From contig CM055107.1 of assembly GCA_029204225.1 (NCBI GenBank), forward strand, positions 51,167,227-51,231,226: 64,000 nt of DNA. The letters run 5' to 3'. Below are positions 56,001 to 58,938 of this stretch, in pieces. Each line of letters starts with the position of its first letter. The first letter of the stretch is position 1. Position numbers and translations under genes: made by a program. This DNA comes from Diphasiastrum complanatum. Its lineage: Eukaryota; Streptophyta; Lycopodiopsida; Lycopodiales; Lycopodiaceae. The notes under the pieces are model-generated. The model did not search any database, had not been told where the DNA came from, and saw only the letters and a list, made by a program, of their open reading frames with translations.

Positions 56001-56026
56001 GGCAGCAGCTTTTATCACAGCTTGAC
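79..56026 (-). CDS. SGR6: SGR6/MROH1-like HEAT-repeat protein, partial gene, 13 exons
   Basis: A large HEAT/ARM-type protein; Arabidopsis SGR6 is known as a HEAT-repeat protein at the vacuolar membrane that affects vacuole dynamics and shoot gravitropism, and the animal relative is MROH1. Exons in transcription order are 56026-55869, 55603-55523, 54648-54548, 54352-54201, 53995-53886, 50993-50865, 50655-50581, 50438-50305, 5883-5811, 5639-5502, 1058-804, 664-531 and 139-79. They join in one open frame of 533 codons and every junction is phase-compatible. Order and content follow the plant SGR6 central to C-terminal half as I know it ([42 protein letters not shown]). Both ends of the gene lie outside the window. 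Twelve exons end in GT donors; the first uses GC. Exon calls are by eye from conserved peptides plus splice sites. A paralogue or a decayed copy is possible, but no stop or frameshift interrupts the exons. Confidence 0.85.
531..664 (-). CDS. SGR6: SGR6-like exon 12 of window
   Basis: Encodes [20 protein letters not shown] and [10 protein letters not shown], matching the family FFRGGG--V-KKAVEQ-YA-VL-ALTLQ-G. Donor AAG|GTGAGT is consensus. The acceptor was placed at AATAAG|CAT because FDY aligns with family residues; ACAG a few bases further in is an alternative. Confidence 0.82.
804..1058 (-). CDS. SGR6: SGR6-like exon 11 of window
   Basis: Starts [23 protein letters not shown], as in the family AFSQH..L-FLEHL-S-LNQT. 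Acceptor GTTTCAG. The 3' boundary is less certain: I chose CAG|GTGCGA at 803, which keeps phase 0, but an earlier donor near residue 69 would also be possible. The segment after NQTP is poorly conserved in the family. Confidence 0.75.
2560..2965 (+). repeat. Degenerate LTR-like block
   Basis: Shares the phrase ATTGCTATTGCTTG with the block at 3905-4275, followed in both by GAGAAC, TAGGGCTTTAGC and a similar tail. No intact termini are visible. Together the two may be the LTRs of a short dead element with the 0.9 kb between them as interior. Confidence 0.4.
3905..4275 (+). repeat. LTR-like block followed by a degenerate primer-binding site
   Basis: Related to the block at 2560-2965. Directly after it, TGGTATCAAAGC (4274-4285) resembles the initiator-Met tRNA primer-binding site TGGTATCAGAGC with one change. 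This supports a 5' LTR reading. Only a short decayed reading frame follows before a LINE 3' end takes over at about 4500. Confidence 0.42.
4500..4612 (+). mobile_element. LINE 3' end remnant with TTTC/CT tail
   Basis: Carries the family 3' UTR end: hairpin ATGCCTTTTGGCAT (4545-4558), AAAAGACATTAAT, then (CTTT)n and (CT)n from about 4579. The same end is seen in five other copies in the window. The body of this LINE is missing. Confidence 0.6.
4613..5320 (+). pseudogene. Decayed LINE ORF2 (endonuclease to RT linker)
   Basis: Starts directly behind the CT tract with FNART, the end of the endonuclease motif GDFNART. It continues with [20 protein letters not shown], similar to the endonuclease region at 46780-46860, and with [19 protein letters not shown] near 5125-5180, similar to the LINE linker at 10090-10150. 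Several frameshifts and stops. Another case of a LINE starting at a CT tail. Confidence 0.6.
5502..5639 (-). CDS. SGR6: SGR6-like exon 10 of window
   Basis: Forty-six codons with [20 protein letters not shown] and [10 protein letters not shown]. The family has VFDEVL-TA....GGWP-QDAFH here. Acceptor TTTGTAG, donor CTG|GTATAT, phase 0 at both ends. Confidence 0.82.
5811..5883 (-). CDS. SGR6: SGR6-like exon 9 of window, after the giant intron
   Basis: One base completing Arg, then [20 protein letters not shown] and VLDV. In SGR6 the KRGKEL segment is followed directly by R-TQSLL-AAV, so this exon continues the one at 50305-50438. Acceptor TTTTCAG, donor GTT|GTATGT. Confidence 0.82.
5884..6611. 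other. Unassigned intron sequence
   Basis: AT-rich, no long reading frame with recognisable motifs and no clear repeat structure by eye. Confidence 0.5.
6612..7979 (+). mobile_element. Gypsy remnant A (LTR-like start and gag)
   Basis: An LTR-like stretch beginning TGTTAGGACCC leads into gag. Gag shows the retrotransposon-gag core [12 protein letters not shown] near 7330-7370, a frameshift near 7490, then [18 protein letters not shown] and a zinc knuckle C-x2-C-x3-H-x4-C (7804-7842). Similar in sequence to the gag of element D2. Protease and pol are absent; sequence identity is lost at about 7980. Confidence 0.65.
7980..8417 (-). other. Unidentified segment behind LINE B tail
   Basis: Read on the minus strand this follows the CT tail of LINE B and contains a weak frame rich in Ser and Pro (for example [16 protein letters not shown]). 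It could be the 5' end of another LINE or a gag leader. No motif decides. Confidence 0.3.
8419..8450. repeat. (GA)n microsatellite, tail of LINE B
   Basis: About 32 bp of pure GA on the plus strand, CT on the LINE strand, directly behind the LINE 3' UTR. Confidence 0.9.
9250..10398 (-). pseudogene. LINE B ORF2, linker and RT part
   Basis: Non-LTR reverse transcriptase fragments in more than one frame. They show [35 protein letters not shown] and [20 protein letters not shown], the usual RT 0 to 2a blocks of L1-type elements, then [13 protein letters not shown]. The palm with YADD is deleted. Upstream linker frame at 9868-10398. Confidence 0.75.
10597..11463 (-). pseudogene. LINE B ORF1 end and ORF2 endonuclease
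   Basis: The frame opens in the ORF1 RRM-like region ([20 protein letters not shown]), then shifts relative to the parent and runs into the APE-type endonuclease: [20 protein letters not shown] and [13 protein letters not shown]. The apparent joining of ORF1 and ORF2 in one frame comes from frameshifts and is not a designed fusion. Confidence 0.7.
11470..12039 (-). pseudogene. Chimeric frame: Copia gag joined to LINE ORF1
   Basis: A continuous 189-codon frame. Residues 1 to about 111 are Copia gag of the UBN2 type: [35 protein letters not shown] and [20 protein letters not shown]. From about residue 115 the sequence is LINE ORF1: [20 protein letters not shown] and [16 protein letters not shown], parallel to the ORF1 copies at 35270-35430 and 43770-43930. 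The junction is near 11700-11707 and is in frame. Confidence 0.75.
12907..12918 (-). promoter_or_regulatory. Copia primer-binding site (initiator Met tRNA)
   Basis: Minus strand TGGTATCAGAGC, complementary to the 3' end of plant initiator-Met tRNA, two bases after the LTR end. Confidence 0.85.
12921..13345 (-). repeat. Copia LTR
   Basis: On the minus strand it starts TGTTGAAAATGATGAC and ends CCGATCCTTCA, with canonical TG..CA termini, followed after AC by the primer-binding site. Only one LTR is present. It cuts a Gypsy integrase frame at 13346. Confidence 0.75.
13346..15137 (-). pseudogene. Gypsy pol remnant C (RT, RNase H, integrase)
   Basis: On the minus strand: RT with [12 protein letters not shown] (15060-15105) and IEYLGHILT, degraded RNase H ending MADALSRIV (14355), integrase zinc region with [18 protein letters not shown] and CFKCQVNK, core [15 protein letters not shown] (13790-13835), and a degraded [14 protein letters not shown] stretch near 13590. 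Many stops and frameshifts. Cut by the Copia LTR at 13345 and joined to a LINE piece at about 15137. Confidence 0.75.
15138..15815 (-). pseudogene. LINE RT fragment
   Basis: Minus-strand frame with [20 protein letters not shown], the catalytic [24 protein letters not shown] and [11 protein letters not shown], which are RT palm and thumb of the LINE family. It is truncated at both ends; the 3' side meets Gypsy RT within a few bases of shared sequence. Confidence 0.75.
16201..16212 (+). promoter_or_regulatory. Primer-binding site of D1
   Basis: TGGTATCAGAGC, initiator-Met type. The LTR end before it is not a clear CA; the LTR probably spans about 15830-16199, with a TATA-like stretch (GTGTATAAGTGAG, 15995-16007) and AATAAAG near 16135. 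Confidence 0.75.
16803..17838 (+). pseudogene. D1 gag
   Basis: [20 protein letters not shown] start with a coiled-coil-like N-terminus, a stop/frameshift near 17020, then the gag core ([47 protein letters not shown]), another frameshift near 17548, and a zinc knuckle [13 protein letters not shown] (17728-17766, C-x2-C-x3-H-x4-C). D2 interrupts it at 17839. Confidence 0.75.
17839..18295 (+). repeat. 5' LTR of D2
   Basis: Starts TGTTAGAGCC, ends TTTCTGACA. 457 bp; largely repeated at 25626-26011. Confidence 0.75.
18298..18309 (+). promoter_or_regulatory. Primer-binding site of D2
   Basis: TGGTATCAGAGC, two bases after the LTR end. Confidence 0.85.
19173..20378 (+). pseudogene. D2 gag
   Basis: In several frames: [15 protein letters not shown] coiled-coil-like start, [20 protein letters not shown] gag core, [12 protein letters not shown] and [39 protein letters not shown], then a zinc knuckle [13 protein letters not shown] near 20083-20121. 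Stops and frameshifts near 19379, 19563 and 19752. Confidence 0.75.
20537..20609 (-). repeat. 3' LTR remnant of G
   Basis: 73 bp identical to the end of the 5' LTR (plus strand AGTTACGAATGAAGCC to TTAACCCTAG). The rest of this LTR and adjoining interior are deleted. Confidence 0.8.
21098..21934 (-). pseudogene. G gag-like frame with repetitive acidic tail
   Basis: From ATG at 21934: [20 protein letters not shown], then [20 protein letters not shown] and [16 protein letters not shown], a gag-like N-terminal half. The rest is low-complexity: repeats of SHI.SN.HE and about ten repeats of a unit like ACYDT/ACFDI. The family function of this part is unknown to me. Confidence 0.55.
22440..22920 (-). 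repeat. Leader repeats of G with GGCTGTCCAGC core
   Basis: The plus-strand phrase GCTGGACAGCC or a close variant recurs about six times (near 22475, 22553, 22650, 22730, 22802, 22890), each followed by AC/TGCAA or TACAAACAA-like sequence. Units are 75-100 bp and degenerate. Confidence 0.6.
23172..23183 (-). promoter_or_regulatory. Primer-binding site of G
   Basis: Minus strand TGGTATCAGAGC, with no spacer after the LTR end CGTAACT. Confidence 0.85.
23184..23581 (-). repeat. 5' LTR of G, non-canonical ends
   Basis: 398 bp. On the minus strand it starts AGTTATGGACTCGG and ends TTCGTAACT, immediately followed by the PBS. Closely similar to the H LTR at 39862-40310. Confidence 0.8.
23582..25690 (+). 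pseudogene. D2 protease end, partial RT, integrase
   Basis: Resumes after G with [13 protein letters not shown] (protease end), [14 protein letters not shown] fingers [20 protein letters not shown] and [19 protein letters not shown]. It then jumps to [20 protein letters not shown] (integrase zinc region). The integrase core at 24696-25442 keeps [17 protein letters not shown] and [11 protein letters not shown], so the D,D,E residues are present, followed by LSPRYCGPW. Confidence 0.75.
25626..26011 (+). repeat. 3' LTR of D2, lacking its first part
   Basis: Matches 5' LTR from TATTGGCAAGGGTCGG onward and ends TTTGTGACA. About 65 bp at the LTR start are missing and the integrase/chromodomain end runs straight into it, so a deletion has removed the LTR start. 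Confidence 0.7.
26012..27114 (+). pseudogene. D1 protease and RT, truncated
   Basis: Protease with the catalytic [12 protein letters not shown] (26188-26223) and [17 protein letters not shown] frameshift follows near 26446. RT 26604-27114 has [13 protein letters not shown]-like [52 protein letters not shown] and [11 protein letters not shown], then stops at the junction with LINE O before the catalytic palm motif. Confidence 0.75.
27803..28160 (+). repeat. 5' LTR of E
   Basis: TG..CA termini. A perfect 16-base palindrome GTTACGAGCTCGTAAC lies two bases from the start (27804-27819). A hairpin with arms TCGGCCACGT (28008-28017) and ACGTGGCCGA (28025-28034) holds a G-box CACGTG. A TATA-like TCTATATCAG sits near 28089. 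Confidence 0.92.
28162..28173 (+). promoter_or_regulatory. Primer-binding site of E
   Basis: TGGTATCAGAGC, one base after the LTR end. Confidence 0.9.
28963..30612 (+). pseudogene. E gag-protease, frameshifted at its end
   Basis: 549 codons from ATG 28963. An acidic N-terminus with coiled-coil ([15 protein letters not shown]), gag core ([55 protein letters not shown]), a basic region and zinc knuckle [14 protein letters not shown] (29995-30036, C-x2-C-x4-H-x4-C). The protease has [13 protein letters not shown] with the catalytic D-G, and [16 protein letters not shown]. After LGPS a 25-base deletion shifts the frame, giving an early stop. Confidence 0.88.
30717..33715 (+). pseudogene. E RT, RNase H, integrase, chromodomain
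   Basis: [37 protein letters not shown] and catalytic [10 protein letters not shown] (about 31263-31292). A one-base deletion near 31331 shifts the frame; the second frame runs 31334-33715. RNase [21 protein letters not shown] and [10 protein letters not shown]. Integrase: [20 protein letters not shown] and [10 protein letters not shown] zinc region; catalytic D, D and E in [18 protein letters not shown] and [14 protein letters not shown] motif [11 protein letters not shown]. Chromodomain near the end: [18 protein letters not shown], with conserved Trp residues. This makes it a chromovirus. Confidence 0.88.
33714..33726 (+). promoter_or_regulatory. Polypurine tract of E
   Basis: AAGGGGGAGGGAG directly before the 3' LTR TG; primer for plus-strand synthesis. 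Confidence 0.85.
33727..34084 (+). repeat. 3' LTR of E
   Basis: 358 bp; I see no difference from the 5' LTR by eye. Followed by GAGAC. Confidence 0.92.
34514..34601 (+). repeat. (CT)n microsatellite between LINE O and LINE I
   Basis: About 88 bp of pure CT. LINE O ends before it and the conserved LINE 5' end (CGTGGAGATGGC) starts behind it. Confidence 0.95.
34650..35765 (+). CDS. LINE I ORF1, intact nucleic-acid-binding protein
   Basis: 371 codons from ATG 34650 ([20 protein letters not shown]); the frame is open seven codons further up without an ATG in good context. The N-terminal half is Ser/Thr/Pro-rich with repeats of TSLVQ and STS-like units. Next is an [19 protein letters not shown] to [20 protein letters not shown] coiled coil (residues about 150-225), then an RRM-like domain (NIRVCRVE...[20 protein letters not shown]) and a C-terminal domain [20 protein letters not shown], ending [14 protein letters not shown]. 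This order is that of L1/Tx1-type ORF1 proteins (trimeric RNA chaperone). Whether it is translated is unknown. Confidence 0.75.
   Translation: MAKKGKGSPRSHLTTSSLVQHPSTSLVQIPPSTSLVQLSTSLNVDSPTSDPLSTSDPLSISESLSPLSISATDNLLSINAPKSIIAANSLTSVASSQSDGTADTDGVVRRVKMESALPTNLVHTPCPPPAHPSFVIPEIYTPAKSFEQYILSYIEQIKHESTSLQKEMRQLQGIIQSMSAERETMLTRITSLEAAISNQGEPTKIQELEEKIEQHKAETKTWASPFKEDAKEGTPSFNRVISATISEERMGKYKTLNIRVCRVEHTNDPKIEATSFLSSTLSHHSEGLDRAWRTKRDPSTLIVRFTNLEERRATLKLRAKLRGTLIFMDDDLTPMQVADRKKAFSEAKALGKRVIYRDGNARYIDPPNPDK
35796..36222 (+). pseudogene. LINE I ORF2, endonuclease start
   Basis: [14 protein letters not shown] and [15 protein letters not shown] are the first APE-endonuclease motifs (Asn and Glu metal sites), then [17 protein letters not shown] one-base loss near 36050 shifts the frame; the second frame continues [20 protein letters not shown]. 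The sequence leaves the LINE at about 36222. Confidence 0.75.
36390..39731 (+). pseudogene. H pol (protease, RT, RNase H, integrase, chromodomain)
   Basis: Protease: [15 protein letters not shown] (about 36456-36500). RT 36749-37915: [55 protein letters not shown], then [10 protein letters not shown], where the second catalytic Asp is Asn. RNase [32 protein letters not shown]. Integrase: [53 protein letters not shown]. The chromodomain region ends [17 protein letters not shown] (39643-39693). Broken by stops at 37915, 38768, 38920 and 39218. Confidence 0.8.
39862..40310 (+). repeat. 3' LTR of H, non-canonical ends
   Basis: 449 bp, AGTTATGGACTCGG to ATTCGTAACT. The preceding GTGTCGGGGAG may be the polypurine tract. 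Same family as the G LTR; contains a TATA-like GCTATAAGTAGGG near 40118. Confidence 0.8.
40311..42901 (+). pseudogene. LINE I ORF2, RT and C-terminal zinc region
   Basis: RT 40390-41511: [78 protein letters not shown] and catalytic [13 protein letters not shown] (about 41404-41442). A frameshift follows near 41495, and a second near 41710. The C-terminal part 41705-42901 has [13 protein letters not shown], the zinc motif [32 protein letters not shown], and an Arg/Ser/Gln-rich tail ending [12 protein letters not shown]. The plan is that of plant L1-type elements with zf-RVT. Confidence 0.8.
43066..43096 (+). repeat. (TTTC)n(CT)n tail of LINE I
   Basis: About 31 bp; LINE J starts directly behind it with GCGATGGTGATGGC. 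Confidence 0.9.
43097..44480 (+). mobile_element. LINE J, ORF1-only deletion derivative
   Basis: About 1.4 kb. 5' UTR, ORF1, the first 90 bp of ORF2 endonuclease ([19 protein letters not shown], 44330-44425), then directly the family 3' UTR (GACATGTACCTTTT, hairpin 44451-44464) and a CT tail. The RT is completely deleted. Confidence 0.8.
43188..44243 (+). CDS. LINE J ORF1, intact
   Basis: 351 codons from ATG 43188 ([20 protein letters not shown]). The N-terminal third is Pro/Ser-rich with three near-identical repeats of a unit like [20 protein letters not shown] (43320-43480). A coiled coil follows ([20 protein letters not shown] to [20 protein letters not shown]), then an RRM-like domain ([40 protein letters not shown]) and the C-terminal domain [20 protein letters not shown]. 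It is the only protein encoded by this short element. Confidence 0.75.
   Translation: MARKKGSPRSPPSPSLPPPSPLQPVAGPSHTPSLPTPSPTTSPTPSLALPTPSLPAQPTSAPPTPSLALPTPSLSAQPTSAPPTPSLALPNPSLPAHSPPPSSLALSFLHGSPAPSHYPLSFPKEAYSPTKAFEQYLLSCMEQITLESSYLRMEMGQLKTTIQAMAIKKQTMMARIISLEETLSRKEEPASTTKIQELEERIEQHKAETKTWASLFKEDGKEGTHTFNSVISATLSEEEMRKYKSLNVRVRGIEDTKVPITEASSFLTDTLSHHHNGMEKAWRTKRDPTTLIIRFTGIEERQAVLRLRARLRGTLVFMDDDLTPMQVAKRRKVFNEAKALGKRVIYRDGKA
44481..44575 (+). repeat. (TTTC)n(CT)n tail between LINE J and LINE K
   Basis: About 95 bp, TTTC repeats then pure CT. The next LINE 5' end (CGATGGAGATGGC) starts behind it. Confidence 0.95.
44629..45865 (+). pseudogene. LINE K ORF1, broken
   Basis: Same protein as LINE I ORF1 (about nine tenths alike by eye in the C-terminal half). 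A C-homopolymer near 44660-44676 and a TAG at 45404-45406 break the frame. The C-terminal part 45413-45865 still has the RRM-like domain and [20 protein letters not shown]. Confidence 0.75.
46196..46477. other. 282 bp insertion of unknown origin in LINE K
   Basis: LINE sequence matching 36050-36120 breaks after GAGCGAGCTCGCTA and resumes at ATTCGGGTGAACCGG. The inserted stretch is AT-rich, has no clear terminal repeats, tail or target duplication, and no recognisable frame. Confidence 0.5.
46992..47083 (+). repeat. (CT)n microsatellite inside LINE K ORF2
   Basis: Pure CT of about 92 bp at the codons for SYLSLS between endonuclease and RT. Homology to other copies continues on both sides (FDHSYLS before; [20 protein letters not shown] after), in a different frame. 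Confidence 0.9.
48476..49073 (+). pseudogene. LINE K ORF2, C-terminal part
   Basis: [20 protein letters not shown], a TGA near 48622, then [40 protein letters not shown] and [20 protein letters not shown]. It stops at SQVCRLLST, where LINE L sequence starts. Confidence 0.75.
49074..49945 (+). pseudogene. LINE L ORF1 fragment, second subfamily
   Basis: Ala-rich N-terminal part ([17 protein letters not shown]), then a coiled coil [20 protein letters not shown], and after frameshifts the RRM-like region ([26 protein letters not shown]) ending IYMDDDV. Closer to LINE B ORF1 than to I/J/K. ORF2 is absent; beyond about 49945 intron sequence resumes. Confidence 0.65.
49946..50304. other. Intron edge, with a short plus-strand coding-like stretch
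   Basis: Mostly AT-rich. On the plus strand 50095-50250 reads without a stop as [40 protein letters not shown] and then a stop. I do not recognise it; it may be a captured gene piece or chance. Confidence 0.35.
50305..50438 (-). CDS. SGR6: SGR6-like exon 8 of window, before the giant intron
   Basis: Encodes [18 protein letters not shown] and [12 protein letters not shown], matching the family segment C-AAICDKI..TKRGKEL. Acceptor TTTTCAG, donor AAG|GTGAGA. It ends with two bases of an Arg codon that is completed 44 kb away by the exon at 5883. Confidence 0.87.
50581..50655 (-). CDS. SGR6: SGR6-like exon 7 of window
   Basis: Twenty-five codons, [18 protein letters not shown] to LTHEE, at the place of the SGR6 helix ending LLTKNE. 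Acceptor GTCAG, donor GAG|GTTTGT, phase 0 at both ends. Confidence 0.8.
50865..50993 (-). CDS. SGR6: SGR6-like exon 6 of window
   Basis: Forty-three codons encoding [17 protein letters not shown] and [13 protein letters not shown], the conserved LPRPVG..YSALSSLED segment of SGR6. Acceptor ATGCAG, donor TGG|GTATAA. The intron before it is 2,892 bp. Confidence 0.87.
52200..52700 (+). repeat. LTR-like remnant
   Basis: Resembles in style and in its end (TTTATCATTCTTTATGGAAAAATTGC) the block at 3905-4275 (GGTCATTCTTCATGGAAGATTGC). No termini or primer-binding site found. Confidence 0.35.
53225..53410. repeat. AT-rich minisatellite, about 79 bp period
   Basis: The phrase ATCACAATCAAATTATCAAA, followed by GTTGAATGAT, recurs at 53229 and 53308, and AATCAAGATTCAATGCACAA at 53274 and 53350. 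A little over two units, with shorter ATCAATGATCA echoes. Confidence 0.65.
53886..53995 (-). CDS. SGR6: SGR6-like exon 5 of window
   Basis: Encodes [20 protein letters not shown] then PRCAD and ends KSSAQ, the conserved GERV-YLPRCAD helix of the family. Acceptor TTTGCAG, donor CAG|GTGAGC. It enters in phase 1, compatible with the exon before. Confidence 0.87.
54201..54352 (-). CDS. SGR6: SGR6-like exon 4 of window
   Basis: Encodes [19 protein letters not shown] then [15 protein letters not shown], a signature block of plant SGR6 and MROH1 proteins. Acceptor ATTTAG, donor CAG|GTTGGT. In seed-plant homologues this block is followed by a Cys-rich loop before the next helix; here the exon ends at CSS and joins the next exon directly. 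Confidence 0.87.
54548..54648 (-). CDS. SGR6: SGR6-like exon 3 of window
   Basis: Encodes [17 protein letters not shown] followed by [12 protein letters not shown], a HEAT-like helix pair. Acceptor GACAG, donor AAG|GTAGAG. It ends with two bases (AG) that join T of the next exon to make Ser of the SGEDGRSR motif. Confidence 0.87.
55523..55603 (-). CDS. SGR6: SGR6-like exon 2 of window
   Basis: Twenty-seven codons, phase 0 at both ends, between acceptor CTGTAG and donor CAG|GTATAC. Contains [18 protein letters not shown], one of the most recognisable SGR6 stretches. It is separated from the previous exon by a 265 bp intron. Confidence 0.88.
55869..56026 (-). CDS. SGR6: SGR6-like exon 1 of window
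   Basis: Acceptor TTTGTAG at 56027, then two bases completing a codon and 52 codons. Encodes [19 protein letters not shown] and ends DIEQLHTQ, which matches the SGR6 segment before the conserved [10 protein letters not shown] motif. The donor is CAG|GCAAGC, a GC donor rather than GT. The upstream exon is not visible to the right. Confidence 0.85.
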
Positions 56027-57325
56027 CTACAAAATACCAGAGCTTCTTTCAGAAGTAAATGATATCACATGTTTAAATATGCAGGATATTCATGGTAGCA
56101 AGTAAACATTTCAAACGGCCAAACTTGAAACGATTGAACAAAGTTTTCAAACATTTGAAAAATCACAAATATTTGAAAACTTTTTCTGAATTTAGGGTTT
56201 TCAAAGAATTGATAATATGGTAAGAAAAAAAGCCCATTAGCTGTTATATAATACAAAAACATCAATTATGGAGCATTGGACAATCCACAACCTAAAATAT
56301 AGTTATAAATAGACGACAAAAAGGTGAAAATGATTTTATTCCATAAAAAAAAACAATCATTTCAAATGCTTTTGAAACAAGTTTGGTTCCACAACTATTT
56401 GCGTAAGGTGCTACTATGCCTAGTATGATGATGAGTATCACCAGTTACACCTTCAAATGCATCAGAACTAGTACTGCCAGACTCTAAGAACCCTAGATTG
56501 GCCATATAAGCAATTGGAATCTTCTTGATAGCTCCTCATGCCAGTTTTGGCTCAATTATCTCCCTCAAGCAGTAATACCATAACTATCGAAGAAACCCTC
56601 AATTGTACAACACCAAGACAGCCACAACCATTCTGTTTCATCTAGCATCTCGCTATCTAATCCCAGGCTTATTCAAGAAACCATCAAAAAATGCTAGACA
56701 AGCAGTACATAGACGACGTTCATGCCGAGATCCTCATTCACAATACTATACAACCCATTGTTACCATGGAACTCATTCCCACTCTTACAAATAGGGGTAG
56801 ATGTTTCTAGCAAAAATCCCACAGTTTCTATTAACAATCATCATTGTTATTCACTAATATAACTCCATATCAAAATTCTTGGACTTCCTGAGGACTAAAG
56901 TTGTTGGCTAACCCATCAAGAAAACACTCTGCAAAAAAACAAGCACACAATACCTTCATGCCCTCAGACAAATAGATCGGCTTCCATCCATATTGTGCCA
57001 TAGCTAAAGTGCTAACCCGAGGTCATGTCGCACACCTGACATCGAGGACTTAAAATCTGAGATTCTTATCCATGCCCCTGATACACTCCCACCTTTACTT
57101 GCCGATCTCCTTAACAAAGCAGTTATTACTAGTTTCCATCCTTCCTGGTGCATGAATACTATTCATCCTATCCATAAGAGTGGTGAGGCTTGATAATTAC
57201 TATACCATCATAATCAGGCATGTCATGCTGTGCATCCATCGATGACTATGTGATGAACTAGTAGGTTGGTGACTGGTGCATGGTATTGTTGTGAGAAGTG
57301 ATTCTTTGCGAAATCCTTTGACTTT

Positions 57326-57741
57326 CTACTCCAAAACTGTAACGACCAAAGCTGATAAGAGTGGCCCAGCAGCAAATTTCTTACATGCATTAGGCTTAAT
57401 AGCCTTCTTGAGTTCTACAGTAACTATCTCATACCATTTATAAGGCACCACAGAGTTGGCTACAAACACCTGGCAGGATTCAACAATGAGATGAAGCAGG
57501 AATGAAGAAATGTGCTCCTTGCGCAAATCTCCTACCGCAAGGGATTGATTCAAAAGATGCGCTGCAGCTCTAATGAAGGGATCTTGGATGGCATCCATGA
57601 GGTAGCAATCATGGTTTGGGCCCTTGCTATGGTGAGGTCCACAAAAGGTGCAATGGCTAATATGGCATGCCTATGGGAAGGTGATGGTCTATCCCTTGTA
57701 TCTAGCCCTATTGCTGCTAGTATGGCTGCTGAAACGCGCAC
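57326..57741 (-). other. Unidentified coding-like segment
   Basis: Two overlapping minus-strand frames: AAILAAIGLDTRDRPSPSHR..PFVDLTIARAQTMIATSW and, shifted, IQDPFIRAAAHLLNQSLAVG to HLIVESCQVFVANSVVPYKW. It replaces the expected LINE RT between two LINE M pieces. Composition looks like a former protein-coding exon, but I cannot name the family. Confidence 0.35.
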
Positions 57742-58534
57742 TCTATGCAGAGAGTTCAGGCACTTCTAGATGTAGAGCATAAATATACACTAATAGCACT
57801 TGCTTCTACCCATTATCTTCATGATCAAGGTTACTGGTTGTCATGGTTCTCTCAAGCATCCCACCTCCTCCTTGAGTCATTCGGTATCTCTACCACGGAT
57901 CCCCCTTTGGGTACTTATCAATATATCAGACTTTTTTGTATAGAGCATATCTTCATCGCACTTGGCGGAGCCAACTATTAAACCCGACCACTATCGGACC
58001 CTTTCTTGGAGCTAGATACAGCAAGGTTTCCAATTTACCCTCAATATTTGGACTCAAGACTATCGCGCAGTCTTAGGTTCATATTGGGCAAGCTTCACAT
58101 ATCATCACATCAATTGACTATTGACACTAGGAGGTTCCATGGTATTCCGAGAGACGAGCGGATCTACCAGTTTTGCTCTTTGAGTGGGGCAAAGTCTGAG
58201 GAGCATTTTATCTTCGACCACCCTATTTACTATGAAATGGGGGTATAAAGATCAGGGAAGGGTAGAATAGGAGCTGAGGGGGTTTGAGGATTAGTAGGAA
58301 AGGAAACAAGAGAGGAGAAAGATTCAAAAACAACAATAGGAAATACGCAGCCATCATTGTCAACAGTGCTGTCTCAATAGCTCCAAACATTGACACAAGT
58401 AGTTTTGTTGCCTGCTTAGGCAGTATGCCGCCACATTAGACAGTAGCACTGCCTGTATGGCAGGCAACGATGCCCCACTAGGTGCCAACGCAGTTGCATG
58501 CTCGGTAGCTAACCCCAGGCTAGGGGGGGAAGAA

Positions 58535-58628
58535 AGAACGGAAGAAAGCTTTATTAATGTCTTTTCATGCCAAAAGACAGATAAGACTAGTAAATGTACA
58601 TGTCAAGGGTGTGGTAACCGTGGGAGCG
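58535..58628 (-). mobile_element. LINE 3' end remnant
   Basis: On the minus strand GACATGTACATTTACTAGTC, a decayed hairpin ending GGCATG, AAAAGACATTAATAAAGCTT, then TCTTCCG. Matches the LINE B 3' end. Confidence 0.6.
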
Positions 58629-58938
58629 CCTGAAACATCTCTAAAACACTAACTCTCCTTGGATTATATATTGATGAGCTGAAGTGGGTCATTTCGTAGT
58701 GTGGTGGATTTGGTTGTAGGCTTGGTGATATTCATATTGCCATTCCTCTCTATGTTGATCATGTCGTTCTAGTCTCCTAGACTAGAGTGGGCTTATAGTG
58801 ACAGCTGGATTGGTTACATATTTTTGTACCAGATGGTTTGGGGGTGAACATTTCAAACACCAAAGTTATTGTCTTCAATACCTCCAGGGCATTCATGCAA
58901 CGCCAAGAGCTCTTTTTTGACTGAATTCCATGGGGTAT

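Larger units (their letters stand above)
56027..58938. other. Upstream SGR6 intron with LINE debris
   Basis: 56027-57009 and 58249-58534 show nothing I can identify. Three LINE pieces and a LINE 3' end are listed separately. No exon for the SGR6 segment that should precede residue 1 of the visible part was found here. Confidence 0.5.
57010..58938 (+). pseudogene. LINE M, scattered ORF2 pieces
   Basis: 57010-57199: DLKSEILIHAPDTLPPLLAD and CMNTIHPIHKSGEA (RT fingers). 57742-58248: QALLDVEHKYTLIALASTHY, GKLHISSHQLTIDTRRFHGI, and the zinc motif with CSLSGAKSEEHFIFDHP (last Cys lost). 58640-58938: RT palm, GLYIDELKWVIS and PLYVDHVVLVS, degenerate YADD. The order is scrambled, so at least two insertions are involved. 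The last piece is cut by the F LTR. Confidence 0.6.

Noticed and set aside
57326-57598. Minus-strand frame considered as a further upstream SGR6 exon
   Set aside because: It does not resemble the SGR6 segment expected before exon 1 of the window, and it is embedded between LINE pieces.
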